Assembly (NCBI RefSeq): GCF_900143215.1
Contig: NZ_FRDM01000005.1
Location: forward strand, 186,001 to 250,000
Direction of reading: 5' to 3'
Source of the DNA: Geodermatophilus obscurus
GTDB taxonomy: Bacteria; Actinomycetota; Actinomycetes; Mycobacteriales; Geodermatophilaceae
DNA length: 64,000 nucleotides
The position numbers and the translations under genes were made by a program. Below the pieces are notes generated by a model. It searched no databases. It had not been told where the DNA came from and was given only the letters and a program-made list of their open reading frames with translations. How positions within the stretch are numbered: position 1 is the first letter of the stretch; the number at the start of each line of letters is the position of its first letter. Below, in pieces: positions 33,243-41,911 of this stretch.

Positions 33243-33762
33243 TCCCGACGTCCCGTTCCCCCGACCCCTCCAGGCCCTCCCCGCCGACCGAGCCGACTTC
33301 CCCGCGGCTCGACCGGACCGGACCGAGCCACCTTCCCCGTGGCTCGGTCCCCAGCGGCACCGGAGGAGACGCACCGCCCACCGGGCGCGCCGCCGGCCCC
33401 CACCGGCTGCCGCGCCCGCCCGTCCCCGCGGGGCTCCACCTGACGTACTTCCCCGACGCCAGGCGGGCCCCGCGGGGGGCGGCCGGGCGTCTGTCGTGGG
33501 TCGGGACCCCACCTCGCCCCACGTCCCCCACCCCGCCCCACCCACCCCGTCCCACCGACCACCCCGTCCCACCGACCACCCCGTCCCACCGACCACCCCG
33601 CCACACCCACCCCGTCCCGCCCTCCCACCCCGGGCGCCCCAGCAGCGTCCCCGAGGACCGGCGAAACGCCGCTGCGCTCCGCTCCCCGACCGCCGTCCAG
33701 CCCCACCATGGACGGGCCTCCGCGCCCCGAGGGCGCCCCGACCCGTTCAGGAGCCGCCGACG
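33243..33762. other. Long C-rich spacer between mraZ and rsmH
   Basis: No supported gene is present. At 33507-33554 there are several CCCCA/TCCCA motifs mostly 10 bp apart, which read on the minus strand as TGGGN, like MraZ boxes. At 33549-33599 a 17-bp unit (GTCCCACCGACCACCCC) is repeated three times. A reading frame upstream of rsmH is proline-rich noise. The last 100 bp hold the rsmH start with AGGAG at 33749-33753. Confidence 0.6.
33549..33599. repeat. 17-bp tandem repeat, three copies
   Basis: GTCCCACCGACCACCCC occurs at 33549, 33566 and 33583 without change. It lies in the mraZ-rsmH spacer. Confidence 0.85.
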
Positions 33763-34755
33763 ATGAGCAGCACCGAGCCGGCGCCGCGAGGGCGGGCGTC
33801 GTCCACGGTGCACGTGCCCGTGCTGCTCGACCGGGTCACCGACCTGCTCGCCCCGGCCTGCGCCGCCGACGGCGCCGTCCTCGTCGACGCCACCCTCGGC
33901 CTGGCCGGGCACTCGCTGGCCCTGCTGCGCGCCCACCCGGGGCTGCGGCTGGTCGGCCTCGACCGCGACCCCGACGCCCGCGCCGAGGCCACCCGCCGGC
34001 TCACCGACGCCGGCGTCGCCGACCGGGCCACCGTCGTCCCCGCCGTCTTCGACGAGCTGCCCGAGGTGCTCGACCGGCTCGGCCTGACCGAGGTCCAGGC
34101 GGTCCTGTTCGACCTCGGCGTCTCCTCGCTGCAGCTCGACCGGCCCGACCGCGGCTTCAGCTACGCCACCGACGCCCCGCTGGACATGCGCATGGACCCG
34201 TCGGCCCCGCACACCGCCGCCGACGTCGTCAACACCTACCCCGCCGACCGGCTCGCCCGGGTGCTGCGCGTCTACGGCGAGGAGCGCTTCGCCACCCGCA
34301 TCGCCCAGGCCATCACCCGGGAACGGGAGCGTGCGCCGTTCACGCACACCGAGCGGCTGGCGCACCTGGTGCGCGACTCGATCCCCGCCGCCACCCGCCG
34401 GACCGGGGGGCACCCGGCCAAGCGCGCCTTCCAGGCGCTGCGCATCGAGGTCAACGACGAGCTCGGCGTGCTCGAGCGGGCCCTGCCGGCCGCGCTCGAC
34501 GCGCTGGCCGTCGGCGGCCGGATCGCCGTGCTCACCTTCCACTCCCTCGAGGACCGCATCGTCAAGCAGACCCTCGCGGCCGGTGCGGTGGACCGCACGC
34601 CGCCCGGGCTGCCGGTGCCGCTGCCCGAGATGGGCCCGACGCTGCGGCTGCTGACCCGCGGCGGCGAGGCGCCGTCGGAGGCGGAGGTCGCGGCCAATCC
34701 CCGGTCGGCCTCGGCGCGCGTGCGGGCCGCGGAGCGCATCCGGCGGGCGGCGTGA
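33763..34755 (+). CDS. rsmH: 16S rRNA (cytosine1402-N4)-methyltransferase
   Basis: A 330-residue RsmH/MraW methyltransferase for C1402 of 16S r[32 protein letters not shown] (SAM site), [24 protein letters not shown], and [10 protein letters not shown] are family motifs. Length is normal. The ATG at 33763 follows an AGGAG; the upstream in-frame extension is proline-rich repeat sequence. The TGA overlaps the GTG of a family B minicistron that leads into ftsL. Confidence 0.95.
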   Translation: MSSTEPAPRGRASSTVHVPVLLDRVTDLLAPACAADGAVLVDATLGLAGHSLALLRAHPGLRLVGLDRDPDARAEATRRLTDAGVADRATVVPAVFDELPEVLDRLGLTEVQAVLFDLGVSSLQLDRPDRGFSYATDAPLDMRMDPSAPHTAADVVNTYPADRLARVLRVYGEERFATRIAQAITRERERAPFTHTERLAHLVRDSIPAATRRTGGHPAKRAFQALRIEVNDELGVLERALPAALDALAVGGRIAVLTFHSLEDRIVKQTLAAGAVDRTPPGLPVPLPEMGPTLRLLTRGGEAPSEAEVAANPRSASARVRAAERIRRAA

Positions 34756-34847
34756 GCGCCGCGGGGACGACGGCGGTCCGGACGACGCCGCACACGACGC
34801 CCCGGCCGCGGACGCGGCCGACCAGTGACCGTGAGGAGGCCGCATGA
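34752..34847 (+). repeat. Family B-type minicistron between rsmH and ftsL (31 codons)
   Basis: The GTG overlaps the rsmH stop and the TGA overlaps the ftsL ATG (ATGA). The C-terminal end RTRPTSDREEAA resembles the RTRPTSAGEEDE of the murG-murC unit and the TSASEEGS ending of the canonical repeat. It carries the GAGGAGG ribosome-binding site of ftsL. Confidence 0.6.
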
Positions 34848-35575
34848 GTGCCACCGCACGCGCGGCGGGGAGCCCGGCCGAGGGCCCGCCCGGCCGCCGG
34901 ACCCTGCCTCCGCTGGAGAACGACCCCGTTCCCCTTCCGGGAACTCGTCGCGGCTCCGTCCCGGGTCCCACCCCGAGCTCGAGGAGGGTGGGCAGGACGG
35001 GGTCCACGCCGGGGGCGCCGGCGCACGCTCCGAGCAGCACCGCGCGGGCCGCCGGCCCGGCTCCGGCGCGGTCGGGCCGCGCGCACACCGCGCCGGTGCG
35101 CGTGGGCACGCCGCGGACCCGCCCGGCGGCCCGGCCGGCGGCGTCGACCGGCCCGGTGCCCCGCACGGCGGCCGGCTCGCCGGCGTCCCGCCTGCGCGCC
35201 ACCGTCGGCGCCCACCGCGCGCCCGTCGTGCTGCTCGTCGTGACCCTGCTGGTGGCCACCGCGCTGGGGCTGCTGTTCCTCAACACCGCCATCGCGGTCA
35301 ACTCGCTCAAGGCGACGCAGCTGAGGGCCGCGAACGAGGACCGCGCCCAGGAGGTGCAGCGCCTGGAGCAGCAGGTCGTGTCCGGCGGCACGCCCGCCGA
35401 GCTCGCACGCGAGGCGCGCGCCGCCGGCATGGTCCCCGCGGGTGCGGCCGCCTACCTGGTCGTCGGGGAGGACGGCACCGTCACCCTGCGCGGCGAGCCC
35501 GTCCCGGCCGAGGAGCCGGAGCCGGCCGAGCTCCCGGCGATCCCGCCGCCGCCCGTGGCCGGGGGTGGGGACTGA
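34844..35575 (+). CDS. ftsL: Cell division protein FtsL
   Basis: A 243-residue bitopic protein with one transmembrane helix (about residues 125-147, PVVLLVVTLLVATALGLLFL) and a following leucine-zipper-like coiled coil (LKATQLRAANEDRAQEVQRLEQQV). FtsL forms the FtsQLB complex that activates FtsWI. It is longer than typical because of an Arg/Pro-rich cytoplasmic tail; residues about 24-56 are encoded by a family A hairpin element. ATG 34844 has a strong GAGGAGG 5 nt upstream, so the element is inside the reading frame. Confidence 0.85.
   Translation: MSATARAAGSPAEGPPGRRTLPPLENDPVPLPGTRRGSVPGPTPSSRRVGRTGSTPGAPAHAPSSTARAAGPAPARSGRAHTAPVRVGTPRTRPAARPAASTGPVPRTAAGSPASRLRATVGAHRAPVVLLVVTLLVATALGLLFLNTAIAVNSLKATQLRAANEDRAQEVQRLEQQVVSGGTPAELAREARAAGMVPAGAAAYLVVGEDGTVTLRGEPVPAEEPEPAELPAIPPPPVAGGGD
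34910..35012 (+). repeat. Family A element inside ftsL
   Basis: GACCCCGT (34922-34929) and ACGGGGTC (34997-35004) form a perfect 8-bp stem. The preceding GGAGAACGACCCC mirrors the GAAGAACGACC seen after mraY. It is in frame and free of stop codons in the ftsL frame. Confidence 0.65.
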
Positions 35576-35577
35576 CC

Positions 35578-37401
35578 GTGGCCCGTCCACCTCGTCCCCC
35601 CGCGCCCCGCCGGCGTTCCGCGCCGCCGCTGCGCGACGGGAGCAGCGGCGCCTTCACGTCCCGCCGCGCGCCCGGCAGCCGCCGGCTGGCCGGCGCGCTC
35701 CAGGTCAGCCGCCGGCGCTACAGCATCGGCTTCGTCCTCGTCGTCGTCCCGCTGCTGGTGATCACCGGCAAGCTGTGGCTGCTGCAGGGCGTCGACAGCG
35801 GGCAGTACGCCCTCGCCGCCACCCAGGACCGCATCCGGGTCCAGGACGTCGCCCCGCTGCGCGGCTCGGTGGTCGACCGCGACGGCGACCCGCTGGCCTA
35901 CACCGTCGAGGCCTCCCGGGTCACCGCCGACCCGACGCTCGTCGACGACCCCGCGCGCACGGCGCTGGCGCTCACCACGCTGCTCGACGTCCCGACCTCC
36001 GAGCTGACCGACCGGCTCTCCCGGGACGGCCGGTACGTCGTGCTGGCCTCGCAGGTGCCGCCGGAGACGGTCGACGAGATCGAGGAGCTGGGGCTGCCCG
36101 GTGTCTTCTCCGAGGACGACCCGGTGCGGCTCTACCCGGCCGGGTCGGTCGCCGGACAGGTCGTCGGCTTCACCGGCCGGGAGGGGCACGGGCTGGCCGG
36201 CATCGAGCAGAGCCTCGACGAGCAGCTGGCCGGCACGCGGGGGGAGCGGCGGGTCGAGGTCGGCAGCGGCGGGCACCCGATCCCCTCCGGCATCGACGAG
36301 TCCACCCCCGCCGTCGACGGCAGCACCGTCGAGCTCACCCTCGACTCCGACCTGCAGTTCGTCACCGAGCAGCGGCTGCAGGAGGCCTGCCAGGACGGCG
36401 CCACGACACGCGCCTCGGCCGTCGTCCTCGACGTGCACACCGGGCAGGTCGCCGCCATGGGCTCCTGCCCGGGCTACGACCCCGGCAACTACGCGCGGAC
36501 CGACCCCGAGCTGCTGGGCAACCCGCTCGTCTCCAGCGTCTTCGAGCCCGGTTCGGTGCTCAAGGCGGTCACCCTGGCCGCGGCGATCGAGGAGGGCAGG
36601 GCCACGCCGGAGACGGTCCTCAGCGTGGACGGGCACATCGACGCCGGGGACAGGGTCGTGCGCGACGCCCACGACCACCAGCCGATCGACTGGACGGTCA
36701 CCGGCATCCTCGCCAAGTCGAGCAACGTCGGCACGATCATGCTGGCCCGGGAGGTCGGCGACGCGAAGCTGGAGGAGTACCTGCGGGCCTTCGGCCTCGG
36801 TCGCACCACCGGGATCGAGCTGCCCGGCGAGAGCGCCGGCATCCTCCAGGACTCCACGGAGTGGACCGAGAGCCGGTCGGCCAACGTGCCGATCGGGCAG
36901 GGCGTCTCGGTGACCACCCTGCAGATGGCGTCGGTCTACCAGGCGATCGCCAACGACGGGGTGCGCATCGAGCCGCGCATCGTCTCCTCGATCGGCGGCC
37001 GGCCGGCGCCCGCGCCGGGGAGCACCCGGGTGCTCAGCGAGTCCACCGCCGACGACGTCGCCTACATGCTCGAGGCCGTCGTCGGCCCGGGCGGCACCGC
37101 CCCGCTGGCGCAGGTCGACGGGTTCCGCGTGGCCGGCAAGACCGGCACCGCGCAGCGGGCGAACCCCGAGTGCGGCTGCTACGCCGGCGGCGGCTACGTG
37201 ACGACGTTCGTCGGGTTCGCCCCCGCCGACGACCCGCAGTACGTCGTCGCGGTCGACCTCGAGCGGCCCACCAGCAACGAGGAGGGCGGCCAGGTCGCCG
37301 CGCCCGTGTTCGCCGACATCCTGCGTCAGGCACTGACCGCCGACGGCATCGTGCCGTCGGGGACGCCGCGGCCCGACTTCGTGCTGACCGGCCCGGAGTA
37401 G
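35578..37401 (+). CDS. ftsI: Peptidoglycan transpeptidase FtsI (PBP3/PBPB)
   Basis: A 607-residue class B penicillin-binding protein for septal cross-linking. A basic N-terminus is followed by a membrane helix at about residues 49-68 and a dimerisation domain. The transpeptidase motifs are S326-V-L-K329 (EPGSVLK), S381-S-N (AKSSNVG) and K521-T-G. No PASTA domain is present. Two residues separate its GTG from the ftsL stop, so they are cotranscribed. It works with FtsW, encoded further down. Confidence 0.95.
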   Translation: MARPPRPPAPRRRSAPPLRDGSSGAFTSRRAPGSRRLAGALQVSRRRYSIGFVLVVVPLLVITGKLWLLQGVDSGQYALAATQDRIRVQDVAPLRGSVVDRDGDPLAYTVEASRVTADPTLVDDPARTALALTTLLDVPTSELTDRLSRDGRYVVLASQVPPETVDEIEELGLPGVFSEDDPVRLYPAGSVAGQVVGFTGREGHGLAGIEQSLDEQLAGTRGERRVEVGSGGHPIPSGIDESTPAVDGSTVELTLDSDLQFVTEQRLQEACQDGATTRASAVVLDVHTGQVAAMGSCPGYDPGNYARTDPELLGNPLVSSVFEPGSVLKAVTLAAAIEEGRATPETVLSVDGHIDAGDRVVRDAHDHQPIDWTVTGILAKSSNVGTIMLAREVGDAKLEEYLRAFGLGRTTGIELPGESAGILQDSTEWTESRSANVPIGQGVSVTTLQMASVYQAIANDGVRIEPRIVSSIGGRPAPAPGSTRVLSESTADDVAYMLEAVVGPGGTAPLAQVDGFRVAGKTGTAQRANPECGCYAGGGYVTTFVGFAPADDPQYVVAVDLERPTSNEEGGQVAAPVFADILRQALTADGIVPSGTPRPDFVLTGPE

Positions 37402-37639
37402 GCGGACCACGGCTCGCGGTCCGGTCCGGTCCTGTCCGGTCCGGTGGTGATCACGGAGCTCCGGTGCCGACACGTCGGGGAGCTCGGGTGTCGCCACCGC
37501 AGCTCCATGGTCGTCGGCGGGGGGAGGGGTCGGCGGCCGCCGTCGAGACGGGCGGCGGGACGGGGCCGTCGGCGGGCGGTGGCGCCCGCCCGCGTGTGGG
37601 CGGCGGCCGGCGGTAGGCCCGCCGGTAGATTGGAGTCCC
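37402..37639. other. ftsI-murE intergenic region with promoter
   Basis: This 238-bp gap contains short CCGGT tandem repeats (37416-37447) and two imperfect copies of a GGAGCTCnGGTGnCG motif near 37456 and 37480. It ends with the leaderless murE promoter. No gene is seen. Confidence 0.45.
37626..37631 (+). promoter_or_regulatory. Putative -10 TAGATT for leaderless murE
   Basis: TAGATT ends 8 nt before the GTG of murE, and no ribosome-binding site is seen. This is an internal promoter of the dcw cluster. Confidence 0.5.
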
Positions 37640-39211
37640 GTGAGCCAGAGCGGGAGGGGGACGGCGTCCCGGCCGACGGGGACCGGCCCCCTGACCCTCG
37701 CCGACCTCGCCGACCTGCTCGGCGCGCCCGTCCAGGGCGACGCCGGCACCGCGGTCGCCGGCGTGACGCTGGCCTCCGGGGAGGTCGGCCCCGGCGACCT
37801 CTACGCCGCCCTGCCCGGCGCCCGCACGCACGGCGCCCGGTACGCGGCCGACGCGGCGGCGCGCGGTGCGGCCGCCGTCCTGACCGACCCGACCGGCCGA
37901 GAGGAGGCCGCCGCCACCGGTCTGCCGGTGTGCGTCGTCGACGACCCGCGCGGCCTGCTCGGCGCGGTGGCGGCGCGGGTCTACGGCGAGCCGGCCCGGC
38001 GGCTGCAGGTCATCGGGATCACCGGCACCAACGGCAAGACGACGACGAGCTACCTGGTCGAGGCGGGCCTGGCCGCCGCCGGCCGCGGCACCGGCCTGGT
38101 CGGCACCGTCGAGACCCGCACCCGCGGCCGCGCCGCCGACGGCACGCCGACGGTCACCACCCTGCCCAGCGTCCGGACGACACCGGAGGCCCCCGCCCTG
38201 CACGCGCTGCTGGCCCGGATGGCCGACTCCGGCGTGCAGACGGTCGTCATGGAGGTCTCCAGCCACGCGCTGGTGCTCGGCCGGGTGGGCGGCATCCCGT
38301 TCGCCGCGGCCGGCTTCACCAACCTCGGCCGCGACCACCTGGACTTCCACACCGACCTCGAGGACTACTTCCAGGCCAAGGCGCGGCTGTTCGACGGCCG
38401 CGCCGCCGTCGAGGTGGTCGACGTCGACGACCCGTACGGGCGGCGGCTGGCCGGCATGCTCGGCGGCCGCCGCGCGGTCACCGTCTCCAGCCAGGGCGCC
38501 GACGCCGACTGGACGGCGACCGGCCTGGCCCCGGCCCCCGGCGGTGGAACGGCGTTCACCCTGGCCGGCCCGGGCGGGCACAGCTGGCCGGCGCGGGTGC
38601 GGCTGCCCGGGGCGTTCAACGTCGCCAACGCCGTCCTGGCCGTGGCGCTGCTCGACGCGGTCGGGGTGCCGGTGGAGACGGCGCTGACCGGGCTGGCCGA
38701 GACGGTCGTGCCCGGCCGGATGGAGCCGGTGGACGCCGGCCAGCCGTTCGTCGCCGTCGTCGACTACGCGCACACCCCCGACGCCGTCGCCACCGCCCTC
38801 GCCGCGCTGCGCGCCGCCACCTCCGGCCGGGTCCTCACCGTGCTCGGCTGCGGCGGCGACCGCGACCCCGGCAAGCGGGCGGCGATGGGGGAGGCCGCGG
38901 CGCGCGGCAGCGACCTGCTCGTCGTCACCGACGACAACCCGCGCTCGGAGGACCCCGCCGCCATCCGCGCGGCGATGCTGGCCGGCGTTCCCGCCGATCG
39001 GCGCGGCGACGTGGTCGAGGTGGGTGACCGGCGCGTGGCGATCGCCGAGGCCGTCGCCCGCGCCCGGCCCGGCGACGCCGTCCTGGTGGCCGGCAAGGGC
39101 CACGAGACCGGCCAGGACGTGGCCGGCACCCTGCACCCCTTCGACGACCGCGCCGTGCTGCGCGAGGCCCTGGCGCAGCGTGCGCCGGCCGGAGTGGAGC
39201 CCAGAGCGTGA
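37640..39211 (+). CDS. murE: UDP-MurNAc-tripeptide synthetase
   Basis: A 523-residue Mur ligase that adds the third amino acid to UDP-MurNAc-L-Ala-D-Glu. The ATP loop GTNGKTT is at residues 129-135. The motif DNPRSEDP is the signature of meso-diaminopimelate-specific MurE, so DAP-type peptidoglycan is predicted. The GTG start is apparently leaderless. Its TGA overlaps the murF GTG. Confidence 0.95.
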   Translation: MSQSGRGTASRPTGTGPLTLADLADLLGAPVQGDAGTAVAGVTLASGEVGPGDLYAALPGARTHGARYAADAAARGAAAVLTDPTGREEAAATGLPVCVVDDPRGLLGAVAARVYGEPARRLQVIGITGTNGKTTTSYLVEAGLAAAGRGTGLVGTVETRTRGRAADGTPTVTTLPSVRTTPEAPALHALLARMADSGVQTVVMEVSSHALVLGRVGGIPFAAAGFTNLGRDHLDFHTDLEDYFQAKARLFDGRAAVEVVDVDDPYGRRLAGMLGGRRAVTVSSQGADADWTATGLAPAPGGGTAFTLAGPGGHSWPARVRLPGAFNVANAVLAVALLDAVGVPVETALTGLAETVVPGRMEPVDAGQPFVAVVDYAHTPDAVATALAALRAATSGRVLTVLGCGGDRDPGKRAAMGEAAARGSDLLVVTDDNPRSEDPAAIRAAMLAGVPADRRGDVVEVGDRRVAIAEAVARARPGDAVLVAGKGHETGQDVAGTLHPFDDRAVLREALAQRAPAGVEPRA

Positions 39212-40644
39212 TCCAGATGAGCCTGGCCGAGGTGGCCGAGGCGGTGGGTGGCCGGCTGACGCCGGACGCCGTCGGCACCGTCGCCGGGAAGGTCACCGTC
39301 GACTCCCGCGCCGTGGCACCCGGCGACCTGTTCGTCGCCGTGCCGGGGGAGCGGGTGGACGGGCACGACTTCCTGGCCGCCGCCGCGGACGCCGGCGCGG
39401 TCGCCGCCCTGGCCACCCGCCCCGACGGCGCGCTGCCCTGCGTGGTCGTCGACGAGCCGGTCGCCGCGCTGGGCCGGCTGGCCGCGGCGGTGCACACCCG
39501 GCTGGCGGGCGCGGGCGGGGCGCGAGGACACCGCCTCGTCACGGTCGGCATCACCGGCTCCTCGGGCAAGACCAGCACCAAGGACCTGCTCGGCCAGGTG
39601 CTGGCCACCGCGGGCGCCACGGTCAGCCCGCCCGGCTCGTACAACAACGACATCGGCCTGCCGCTGACCGTGCTCGACGCCGACGAGGACACCCGCTTCC
39701 TCCTGCTGGAGATGGGCTCGCGGGGTCGGGGGCACATCGCCCGACTGTGCCGGGTGGCCCGGCCCGACGTCGGCGTCGTGCTCAACGTCGGCTCGGCGCA
39801 CCTGGGCGAGTTCGGTTCCGCCGACGAGATCGCCGTCGCCAAGGGTGAGCTGGTCGAGGCGCTGCCGGCCGGGGGGACCGCCGTCCTCAACGCCGACGAC
39901 CCCCGGGTGATCGGCATGGCGCCGCGCACCCGGGCCCGGGTCGTTCCCACCGGCCGGTCGGCAGCCGCCGACGTCCGGGCCGAGGACGTCGCCCTGGACG
40001 AGGCCGGCCGGGCCGGGTTCACGCTGGTCGCCGGCGGAGCGCGTGCCGCGGTGCGGCTGCAGGTGGTCGGCGAGCACCAGGTCGCCAACGCGCTCTCGGC
40101 CGCCGCGGCCGCGCTCGCCGCCGGGATGGCGCCCGACGCGGTCGCCGCCGCGCTGTCGGCCGCCGTCCCGCGCAGCCGCTGGCGGATGGAGGTGACCCGC
40201 CGGGACGACGGCGTCACCGTCGTCAACGACGCCTACAACGCCAACCCCGAGTCCATGCGCGCCGCGCTGGCCGCGCTGGCGGGGCTGCCGGCGCGGCGGC
40301 GGGTCGCCGTCCTCGGCGCGATGGCCGAGCTCGGCCCCGGCGCCGCCGACGAGCACGAGCGGCTGGGCCGGGACGCCGTCGCCGCCGGGGTGGACCTGGT
40401 CGTGGCCGTCGGGCCGGATGCGGTAGGGATAGCCGACGGGGCGCTCGCCGCGGGTGCTCGCGAGGACGGCGACGCGGACGGGGGCGCGGACAGGCGCGCG
40501 GTGCGCGTGCCCGACCGGGCGGCTGCCCGGGAACTGCTGACGGAGGTGCTGGTGCCCGGTGACGTCGTGCTGGTGAAGGCCAGCCGGTCCTACGGGCTCG
40601 AGGTGCTCGCGGCCGACCTCCTCGCCGCCGGGGCAGGCGCGTGA
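39208..40644 (+). CDS. murF: UDP-MurNAc-tripeptide--D-Ala-D-Ala ligase
   Basis: A 478-residue Mur ligase that attaches D-Ala-D-Ala. The P-loop GSSGKTS is at residues 117-123; SYNNDIGLPLTVL, NVGSAHLGEFGS and NDAYNANPESM are MurF marks. It is coupled by GTGA to murE and to mraY. Confidence 0.95.
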   Translation: MIQMSLAEVAEAVGGRLTPDAVGTVAGKVTVDSRAVAPGDLFVAVPGERVDGHDFLAAAADAGAVAALATRPDGALPCVVVDEPVAALGRLAAAVHTRLAGAGGARGHRLVTVGITGSSGKTSTKDLLGQVLATAGATVSPPGSYNNDIGLPLTVLDADEDTRFLLLEMGSRGRGHIARLCRVARPDVGVVLNVGSAHLGEFGSADEIAVAKGELVEALPAGGTAVLNADDPRVIGMAPRTRARVVPTGRSAAADVRAEDVALDEAGRAGFTLVAGGARAAVRLQVVGEHQVANALSAAAAALAAGMAPDAVAAALSAAVPRSRWRMEVTRRDDGVTVVNDAYNANPESMRAALAALAGLPARRRVAVLGAMAELGPGAADEHERLGRDAVAAGVDLVVAVGPDAVGIADGALAAGAREDGDADGGADRRAVRVPDRAAARELLTEVLVPGDVVLVKASRSYGLEVLAADLLAAGAGA

Positions 40645-41720
40645 GGTCGATCCTGATCGCGGCCGCGTTCGGCCTGGTGATCTCCATCCTGGCCACGCCG
40701 GTCGCCGTGCACCTGTTCCGCCGCAAGGGCTTCGGGCAGGAGATCCGGGACGACGGCCCCGAGAGCCACCTGGCGAAGAAGGGCACGCCCACGATGGGCG
40801 GCACCGTCATCGTCGGGGCGACGGTCGGCGGCTACCTGATCGCCCACCTGTTCCTGATCGACCAGCCCGGCCGCGGGGTGACCGCCAGCGGCCTGCTGGT
40901 GCTGTTCCTCATGGTGGGCCTGGGCACCGTCGGCTTCCTCGACGACTACCTGAAGATCCGCTTCCGCCGCAGCCTGGGGCTGAACAAGACCGCCAAGCTG
41001 GTCGGCCAGCTGGTGGTCGGGGTGGCCTTCGCCGTCCTGGCGCTGAACTTCCCCGACGAGGCCGGCATCACCCCGGCCTCGGAGTTCGTCTCCTACGTGC
41101 GCGACATCGGCCCGCTGTTCCTCGGGTCGGTGGGCTTCGTGGTCCTGGCCTATCTGTTCATCGCCGGGTTCTCCAACGCGGTGAACCTGACCGACGGCCT
41201 CGACGGGCTGGCCGCCGGCTGCTCGGCGATGGTCTGCGGCGCCTACACGATCATCTCGTTCTGGCAGTTCACCCACGACTGCACCAGCGAGCTGATCGAC
41301 GGCTGCTACACCGTCCGCGACCCGCTCGACGTCACCCTGGTCGCCGCCGCCGGGCTCGGTGCCTGTCTGGGCTTCCTGTGGTGGAACACCAGCCCGGCCC
41401 GGATCTTCATGGGCGACACCGGCTCGCTCGCCCTGGGCGGGCTGCTGGCGGGGCTGGCGGTCGTCACCCGCACCGAGCTGCTGCTGGTCGTGCTCGGCGG
41501 GCTGTTCGTCGCGGTGACGCTCTCGGTGGTCATCCAGGTGGCCTTCTTCCGGGCCACCCGCCGCCGGGTGTTCCGGATGGCGCCGCTGCACCACCACTTC
41601 GAGCTGGCCGGCTGGACCGAGAACACGGTGATCGTCCGCTTCTGGCTGGTGACCGGGATGTCGGTCGCCTTCGGGCTGGGCCTCTTCTACGCGGATTGGC
41701 TGGCGTTCGCCGGGCTGTGA
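40641..41720 (+). CDS. mraY: Phospho-MurNAc-pentapeptide transferase
   Basis: A 359-residue membrane enzyme with about ten helices that makes lipid I from UDP-MurNAc-pentapeptide and undecaprenyl phosphate. FLDDYLK, the catalytic AVNLTDGLDGLAAG and PLHHHFELAGW are all present. The start overlaps the murF stop. Downstream, where murD is expected, there is only a family A element. Confidence 0.96.
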   Translation: MRSILIAAAFGLVISILATPVAVHLFRRKGFGQEIRDDGPESHLAKKGTPTMGGTVIVGATVGGYLIAHLFLIDQPGRGVTASGLLVLFLMVGLGTVGFLDDYLKIRFRRSLGLNKTAKLVGQLVVGVAFAVLALNFPDEAGITPASEFVSYVRDIGPLFLGSVGFVVLAYLFIAGFSNAVNLTDGLDGLAAGCSAMVCGAYTIISFWQFTHDCTSELIDGCYTVRDPLDVTLVAAAGLGACLGFLWWNTSPARIFMGDTGSLALGGLLAGLAVVTRTELLLVVLGGLFVAVTLSVVIQVAFFRATRRRVFRMAPLHHHFELAGWTENTVIVRFWLVTGMSVAFGLGLFYADWLAFAGL

Positions 41721-41911
41721 AGAACGACCACCCTTCCCCCCGTGAAGCACCCCCCTGCCCCCCACCGCTCGCAGGCTCGCGGCGGGCCCCTGCAGGGCGG
41801 CCGACCCAGGCTCGACGCGGACCCCTGAAGGGTGGCCGTTCCAGCACCTCACCACCGCGACACGCCCCAGCGGTGCGCCGGGAGACCCGCACCACCGGCC
41901 ACGATGGCCGG
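41721..41911 (+). terminator. Double family A element at the position of murD
   Basis: An outer stem pairs CCACCCTTC (41728-41736) with GAAGGGTGG (41827-41835); a nested stem pairs CCCTGC (41753-41758) with GCAGGG (41792-41797). The conserved core GCTCGCAGGCTCGCGGCG lies between. The remaining 75 bp lead into ftsW. No remnant of murD is visible. Confidence 0.65.

Noticed and set aside
33496-33762. N-terminal extension of rsmH through the C-rich spacer
   Set aside because: The extension is proline-rich tandem repeat; ATG 33763 has AGGAG upstream and gives the normal RsmH length.
34844-35095. Placing the ftsL start downstream at GTG 35096 so the family A element would be non-coding
   Set aside because: No ribosome-binding site precedes 35096, whereas ATG 34844 has GAGGAGG at good spacing and an ATGA coupling to the minicistron.
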